Source: Nitrospirota bacterium (lineage in GTDB: Bacteria > Nitrospirota > Leptospirillia > Leptospirillales > Leptospirillaceae). From it: a DNA stretch of 64,000 nt. The notes under the pieces were generated by a model. That model worked only from the letters and a program-made list of their open reading frames with translations, searched no databases and was not told the DNA's origin. Positions within the stretch are counted from its first letter, which is position 1. The number at the start of each line of letters is the position of its first letter. Positions 59,341-64,000 of this stretch are shown here, piece after piece. Position numbers and translations under genes: made by a program. Location of the stretch: NCBI GenBank assembly GCA_027314645.1, contig DAHVAL010000004.1, positions 52,737 to 116,736 on the forward strand, in the 5' to 3' direction.

Positions 59341-60252
59341 ATGGGGTTATTTGAAAAAATCAAGGAGGGGTTGCTCAAAACACGGGTGAAAATCGCATCG
59401 TCCGTGGATGCCCTTTTTAGGAAAAAGGATCCGGCCTTCTATCACGATCTCGAAGAGGTCCTGATCTCTGCGGATATCGGGCCGGTTGTCGCACAGCAGC
59501 TCGTCCTGGATCTCCAGGAATGGGAAAAAAATCATCCTGAGGCAACCGCAGAGGACAGTCTCTCCCATCTTGAGGCAAGGATGGCCCAAGAGTTTCCCAG
59601 CTCCCAACCCATTTGGGAAAAAGAATCCCCGCATGGCCCGCAGGTTCTCCTGTTGGTGGGAGTCAACGGGGTGGGAAAAACGACAACGACAGGCAAGCTT
59701 GCCGCCTACTTCAAAAGCCAAGGAAGAACGGTGATTCTTGGGGCCGCCGATACGTTCAGGGCCGCCGCGATCGATCAACTCAGAAGGTGGGGAGAACAAC
59801 TCGAGATTCCGGTGGTCCATCAAAAACCGGGAGCCGACCCTGCATCCGTTGCGTTTGACACGGTTCGGGCGGCGAGAGCAAGAAAATTGGACATGGCCCT
59901 CATCGATACCGCGGGCCGCCTTCAAAATAAGCACAACCTCATGGCCGAGCTTCAGAAAATCGGCTCGGTCATCCGCAAGGAGGACCCTGAAACTCCCGTC
60001 GAGATTCTTTTGGTCCTGGACGCGACAATTGGTCAAAATGCCCATTCCCAACTGGAAGAATTTCGAAAGATCACCCCTCTCAGCGGACTCGTGCTGACCA
60101 AACTCGATGGAACTTCCAAGGGGGGGGTAGCGGTCGCCCTGGCCCAGAAGTATCGTCTCCCCGTGCGGTTTATCGGCGTTGGGGAAAAAGCCACCGACCT
60201 TCTCCCATTCGATCCCGGCTTGTTTGCTCGATCCATTTTAAGGGAGGACTAA
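59341..60252 (+). CDS. ftsY: Signal recognition particle receptor FtsY
   Basis: 303 residues, a short FtsY lacking the long acidic A domain of E. coli. NG domain with GVNGVGKTTTTGKLAAYF (P-loop, about 111-128), DTFRAAAIDQLRRWGEQL, DTAGRLQNKHNLMAEL and TKLDGTSKGG. Partners Ffh (8.4 kb) at the membrane. It follows ybeY by 19 bases in the same direction. No membrane-targeting N-terminal extension beyond about 20 residues. Confidence 0.97.
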   Translation: MGLFEKIKEGLLKTRVKIASSVDALFRKKDPAFYHDLEEVLISADIGPVVAQQLVLDLQEWEKNHPEATAEDSLSHLEARMAQEFPSSQPIWEKESPHGPQVLLLVGVNGVGKTTTTGKLAAYFKSQGRTVILGAADTFRAAAIDQLRRWGEQLEIPVVHQKPGADPASVAFDTVRAARARKLDMALIDTAGRLQNKHNLMAELQKIGSVIRKEDPETPVEILLVLDATIGQNAHSQLEEFRKITPLSGLVLTKLDGTSKGGVAVALAQKYRLPVRFIGVGEKATDLLPFDPGLFARSILRED

Positions 60253-60264
60253 AATCCCGCCTGA

Positions 60265-60525
60265 TTAATCGACCTCCCGAAAAACGAACCGATAGACGAT
60301 CCACACAAGAAGCCCGGCAAAAATGGACACCCCTCCCGCCAATACACCTTTGGGCCCACTGGCCATCATGAAAAAGAAAAAGACAGCGACCGCCAACCCC
60401 CCGATGAAATACCGAAAGAGCCCGAACCATTCCTTTCGGTTCATCGGCTCTTCGGTGGGTTTTTCATCAGAATCTGCGGGATCCAAGGAATCGAGTTTTT
60501 TTTCCTCTTCCATTGCACTCTCCAT
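60265..60525 (-). CDS. Small hypothetical two-helix membrane protein
   Basis: 86 residues from ATG 60525 (an ATG 12 bases later is possible). N-terminal third is acidic (EEEKKLDSLDPADSDEKPTEE), followed by two helices (FRYFIGGLAVAVFFFFMMAS and KGVLAGGVSIFAGLLVWIVY). No family recognised. Convergent with ftsY, with a 12-base gap. Confidence 0.55.
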   Translation of the reverse strand: MESAMEEEKKLDSLDPADSDEKPTEEPMNRKEWFGLFRYFIGGLAVAVFFFFMMASGPKGVLAGGVSIFAGLLVWIVYRFVFREVD

Positions 60526-60684
60526 TTACTCAAACTCCAATCACAGGAGTGTCGCTCCATGGTAAACTGATCTCAAGAAGAAAGTTCCGCGACACCACCT
60601 TGGTTCTCTTTCCTCTTTCCCATTATAAGGGACACCTCTTTTCTCAACAATAAGATCGAGGTATTCCGACCAAAGCGGGTTATT

Positions 60685-62556
60685 ATGGATGGACCGATGG
60701 AAAAAGCATCCCCCTATCCTCCTCATTTGGCAGAAAAACTAACACTGCTCCCAGACGCTCCTGGTGTGTACTTGATGAAGGAAAGCTCCGGAAGCGTCCT
60801 CTACGTTGGCAAATCGAAAAGCTTGAAGGACCGGGTGCGGTCCTATTTTCAAAAAGCCCGGCCCGCGTCTCCCAGAATTCGAAAGATGACAGATCGGGTC
60901 AGCACCATTGAGACCCTGGTCACACGCACCGAACTCGATGCCCTCATTCTTGAAAATACCCTCATCAAGAAATATCGTCCCAGCTTCAATGTCTTGTTTC
61001 GGGATGACAAGACCTATCCCTACCTGCGTTTGTCCTGGTCTGAAAAGTTTCCCCGGCTAAGCGTCACGCGAAGGGTCTTGCCTGGAGGCGATCTCTATTT
61101 CGGTCCGTTCGCAAATCCTGGCGCCCTGCGGGAGACCATAAAATCCATTTCCAGGTTGTTTCCATTGGCCTCTTGCACCCTCGACCTTGAAAAAACGATC
61201 GAACGGCCTTGTATCGAATACCAGATCCACCGGTGCCTCGGTCCGTGTGCAGGTCTCGTTCACCCGGAGGACTATCGGAAGATGGCTGAAGGCGTTCGTC
61301 TGTTTCTGGAAGGGAAGAACAAAGACCTGGAAGTTCATTTTCATGCCGAAATGCAGCGATATGCCCAGGCGCTCGAATTTGAAAAGGCCGCGATGGTTCG
61401 CCAAAGATTGGCAAGCATCAAAACGGTTCTCGAACGTCAAACAGTCGAATTTTCCCTTCGCCATTCCATTGATGCCATCGCCTTGGTCCAGGAGCACTCC
61501 AATGTTCAGATTCAACTTCTGGCAATCCGGAATGGCGCCGTTTCCGGACGAAGGGCGGTTCATCTCAAGAATCCTGAGGATGATACGCCAGAAGACCTTC
61601 TCGTGGCCTTTCTCGAACAGCATTATTCCCAAGAAAACATTTTGCTGCCGGACGAAATCCTCCTCTCCCATTCCCTTACCCCTTCCACGCTCATATCTCT
61701 CGGATGGATAACCGAAAAGAAGGGTGAACGCGTAATTCTTCAGTTTCCCAAACGAGGAGAAAGGAAGTTCGTGCTGGATCTCGCTCTGAACAATGCGCGG
61801 GAGGCGCTTCGGGAACGGGTGAAAAGTCAGGAAGACCGTCTCCGCACCCTCGAAGAGGTGCAAGAGCTCCTTTCCTTGCCCGTCTTGCCCCGATCGATCG
61901 GATGCGTCGACATTTCCAATACCGGCGACGCCTATCCAGTCGCCTCCTATGTCGTCTTCGTCGAAGGGATGCCCGACAAACAACGGTACCGGCGCTTCAG
62001 AATTCACTACAGCAAAGGACAGGACGACTTCAAAATGCTTGCCGAAGTCATGCGTCGGCATTTCGACGACCAGCCCCTGCCGGACCTTCTTCTCATTGAC
62101 GGAGGGGCCCCCCAACTGCGCGCTGTCATGAGCGCCTTCAAAGAAATGGGGATTTCACCTCGCCCGTCCCAAGTGATGGGGCTCGCCAAGGAACGCTCGA
62201 GAACGGGTCACCTTGAACGGATTGTGGGGGGAGACACCCCCGAGCCGCTCATCCTTCCCCCGCACCGGGCGTCGACTCACTTGCTCCTCCGCGTTCGGGA
62301 CGAAGCGCATCGATTTGCCAACACATACCATCGAAAGGTCCGCGAGGAGGCCTTCACCCGTTCGAGGCTCCTCGAGATTCCTGGAATCGGCCCGTCCCGC
62401 GAAAAACAGCTGATTCAGTCATTTGAATCTGTGGAACGCTTGAAGGCGGCTTCCGTTGAAGATATCTCCCGACAATGCTCGCTTCCCAAAGGGTTGGCGG
62501 AAAAAATCCTTGCCGCATTAAAAGAAGAACCGAAGGAAGAGACGGGGATCGACTGA
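60685..62556 (+). CDS. uvrC: Excinuclease ABC subunit C
   Basis: 623 residues. Makes the two incisions in nucleotide excision repair. GIY-YIG nuclease at the N-terminus (GVYLMKESSGSVLYVGKSKS, about residue 27), UVR motif region (about 205-240, EFEKAAMVRQRLASIKTVLE), RNase H-like second nuclease (CVDISNTGDAYPVASYVVF about 410, LLIDGGAPQLRAV about 470) and C-terminal helix-hairpin-helix LLEIPGIGPSREKQLIQ. The stop overlaps by one base the ATG of the next gene (TGATG). Standard length. Confidence 0.97.
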   Translation: MDGPMEKASPYPPHLAEKLTLLPDAPGVYLMKESSGSVLYVGKSKSLKDRVRSYFQKARPASPRIRKMTDRVSTIETLVTRTELDALILENTLIKKYRPSFNVLFRDDKTYPYLRLSWSEKFPRLSVTRRVLPGGDLYFGPFANPGALRETIKSISRLFPLASCTLDLEKTIERPCIEYQIHRCLGPCAGLVHPEDYRKMAEGVRLFLEGKNKDLEVHFHAEMQRYAQALEFEKAAMVRQRLASIKTVLERQTVEFSLRHSIDAIALVQEHSNVQIQLLAIRNGAVSGRRAVHLKNPEDDTPEDLLVAFLEQHYSQENILLPDEILLSHSLTPSTLISLGWITEKKGERVILQFPKRGERKFVLDLALNNAREALRERVKSQEDRLRTLEEVQELLSLPVLPRSIGCVDISNTGDAYPVASYVVFVEGMPDKQRYRRFRIHYSKGQDDFKMLAEVMRRHFDDQPLPDLLLIDGGAPQLRAVMSAFKEMGISPRPSQVMGLAKERSRTGHLERIVGGDTPEPLILPPHRASTHLLLRVRDEAHRFANTYHRKVREEAFTRSRLLEIPGIGPSREKQLIQSFESVERLKAASVEDISRQCSLPKGLAEKILAALKEEPKEETGID

Positions 62557-64000
62557 TGTTACTACCAATAATCGTTATGATTGTTGGGCTCTCATGGGTT
62601 TCGGGCTCCCTCTTCTTTCGGCGGGAGATCGATCCGGTCTATCACCAGTTTCCTCTTTTGTCCAGCATGGTGATTCTCTTCTTAGTGGCGCTCCACGCGA
62701 CGGTCCTTCTCACCATCGGCAGAAGTCTCGGTCGCCCCTATCTTCCGACAAAAAAGAGGGGGGACCCCAAAGGGATTCCTCCGCCTTCGCATTTCTTTGT
62801 CACAATTTGGAGCATTCCCTCTCTCCTCCTGATCGGGGCCGGCTTCCTGTTTGGTGCATCCGACTGGCCTTTGTCCATAGCATTCTGGGCCATTGGCGGG
62901 ATCATTCTTCTTTCCTCTCTTTGCTTTCTCCTGATTCCAACACAGGTTCATTCCGAAAATGCCCAAGGCGACATTGTTTTTACGCCCAATCCGGTTCGCA
63001 TGGCTCCCAAAGCGGTCTACTTCTGGAGTTCTTCCAATGTGTACGGGTCCTTCTTCCTCATTGCAGGGGCCATGCTCAAAGCGACGGCGGCCTTCAGTGC
63101 GATGATCAGTATCGGAACCGGAATAGGATGGCTTGCGGGGGCGATGATTCTATCCATCGTCGCCCTTCTTCGCATGGGAATCGGAGGAGATGATCATGGA
63201 GTCTCAAAAACAAAAATGTTGGTTCCGGAGGAAAATTATACCCAAATCAGCGGGGGCGGGGAGATCAAGAACGAACTTGCCCAAATCCTCTCCCAGGTCG
63301 CGTCTGCCCAACAATCTATGGGAAGCGTCCCTAATGGCATCCTTTTGACGGGGGAGTCCCCCGTCAGTCATCTCGTTTACGCTCGAGCCCTTTCGGGCGA
63401 ATTTCGACGTCCGTTTTACCCATTCTCACTGAAATCCCTTCTTGGAGTCGATCCCAAGGCCTTGGACAATTCCTGGAAGGGGTTTCTTGTCAAGATAAAG
63501 CCTTTCAATCCTCTGGTCATTTATATCGAAGATTACGGCTCCACCATTTCCATGGTCACCAACTCCAATCCCCAAGGGCTCAACAATCTCAATTTTTTTC
63601 TCTCGCACCTTTCCAAAAACAGAACGCATCTCCTGATTGCCTCCGCAGAAAAGGCGGACAATCTTCCAAAGCCCTTCGTGACCCCGCCCATCATTCATTG
63701 GATTCTTCCGGTTCCTTTGCCAGACATGGAAATGAGACAATCCATTCTTGGAAAATTCCTGCTCGAGGAGACAAAAAAACAAGAACTCCTTCCGGGAGAC
63801 ATCCCTTTGTTGACACCTGAGATGGTCAGAGAGTTCGATCTTGGAAAGCTCGCGGCCCTCATGGAGGGTTTTAAACCGGAAGACATTCGCGACGTCGTCA
63901 CCCACAGCAGCGATTACGCAAAAAAGCTTCGACGGTCCCTCCGCCAACTTGATGTGGATGTCGCCATACGGAGAAAAGCCCAAAACTGGAAAGATCCGAC
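62556..64000 (+). CDS. Polytopic membrane protein with a degenerate AAA+ domain (partial)
   Basis: 481 residues visible, open at the window edge. Six or so hydrophobic stretches occupy residues 1-205 (starting MLLPIIVMIVGLSWVSG). A cytoplasmic section then follows the FtsH/Cdc48 AAA+ layout: PNGILLTGESPVSHLVYARA where a Walker A (GPPGTGKT) should be, PLVIYIEDYG in the Walker B place, then PLPDMEMRQSILGKFL and MEGFKPEDIRDVV like the lid helices. The lysine, the acidic pair and the arginine fingers are lost, so ATP hydrolysis is unlikely. Directly coupled to uvrC. The C-terminus (for example a M41 zinc peptidase) is outside the window. Confidence 0.75.
   Translation, partial: MLLPIIVMIVGLSWVSGSLFFRREIDPVYHQFPLLSSMVILFLVALHATVLLTIGRSLGRPYLPTKKRGDPKGIPPPSHFFVTIWSIPSLLLIGAGFLFGASDWPLSIAFWAIGGIILLSSLCFLLIPTQVHSENAQGDIVFTPNPVRMAPKAVYFWSSSNVYGSFFLIAGAMLKATAAFSAMISIGTGIGWLAGAMILSIVALLRMGIGGDDHGVSKTKMLVPEENYTQISGGGEIKNELAQILSQVASAQQSMGSVPNGILLTGESPVSHLVYARALSGEFRRPFYPFSLKSLLGVDPKALDNSWKGFLVKIKPFNPLVIYIEDYGSTISMVTNSNPQGLNNLNFFLSHLSKNRTHLLIASAEKADNLPKPFVTPPIIHWILPVPLPDMEMRQSILGKFLLEETKKQELLPGDIPLLTPEMVREFDLGKLAALMEGFKPEDIRDVVTHSSDYAKKLRRSLRQLDVDVAIRRKAQNWKDP

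Noticed and set aside
61057-62115. 352-residue minus-strand frame inside uvrC
   Set aside because: uvrC has intact motifs throughout; the antisense frame shows no recognisable domain.

Overview
The window looks like chromosome from an acidophilic, chemolithotrophic member of the Nitrospirota, most likely a Leptospirillum of the ferriphilum/rubarum type. That placement is an inference from gene content: moderately GC-rich DNA, dense housekeeping operons, a cytochrome b6f-like complex with a fused heme-c domain, an orphan periplasmic cytochrome c, and many ATGA/GTGA coupled start-stop overlaps. No rRNA, CRISPR array, insertion sequence, phage or integrase was seen. One tRNA, tRNA-Thr(UGU), is present.

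Layout. 1-13.5 kb, nearly all minus strand: groES-groEL (CIRCE controlled, groEL cut by the window edge), an S41 protease, an EnvC-like factor with a degenerate M23 domain, ftsX, rnhB-rplS-trmD-rimM-rpsP-ffh, an HU/IHF protein, sppA, rpsA and a TPR lipoprotein. 13.6-25 kb is mixed: an ICMT-like methyltransferase coupled to a SAM hydrolase, fur, lipoproteins, an orphan RND pump, a thioredoxin-like lipoprotein, a CCA/poly(A) nucleotidyltransferase, a large TPR protein and ppx. 25-31 kb: recG, rpmB, ridA, a fused cytochrome b/c gene and a PRC-barrel-Rieske fusion. 31-42 kb, minus: an M16 peptidase, then a tightly packed run pdxJ-acpS-nnr-udg-lapA-mutS-hypothetical-propeller-fabI. 42-51 kb, minus: rimP-nusA-infB-ylxP-rbfA-truB-rpsO-pnp, the classical translation and RNA-decay operon. 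51.2-64 kb: lipoprotein and DUF4337 genes, tRNA-Thr, then mostly plus strand: DsbC/G-like protein, prepilin peptidase, dehydrogenase, cytochrome c, Usp-PhoH-YbeY-FtsY, uvrC, and a membrane protein with a degenerate AAA+ domain that runs off the right edge.

How the parts fit. Most of the window is ribosome production, RNA maturation, SRP targeting (ffh and ftsY are both here), DNA repair (recG, mutS, udg, uvrC, rnhB) and envelope upkeep. The less ordinary points are: truB reads into rpsO with no stop codon between them; a Rieske protein carries a PRC-barrel domain ahead of its Tat anchor; the cytochrome b has PAWY in place of the Qo-site PEWY motif; a 40-residue membrane protein gene sits in the pnp-M16 gap behind two structured elements; structured RNA lies between rpsO and pnp; and the gene after uvrC encodes an FtsH/Cdc48-like fold whose Walker motifs have been lost.

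Limits: all calls come from reading the sequence by eye. No database search, folding program or promoter scorer was run, and several start codons are ambiguous, as noted in the entries.
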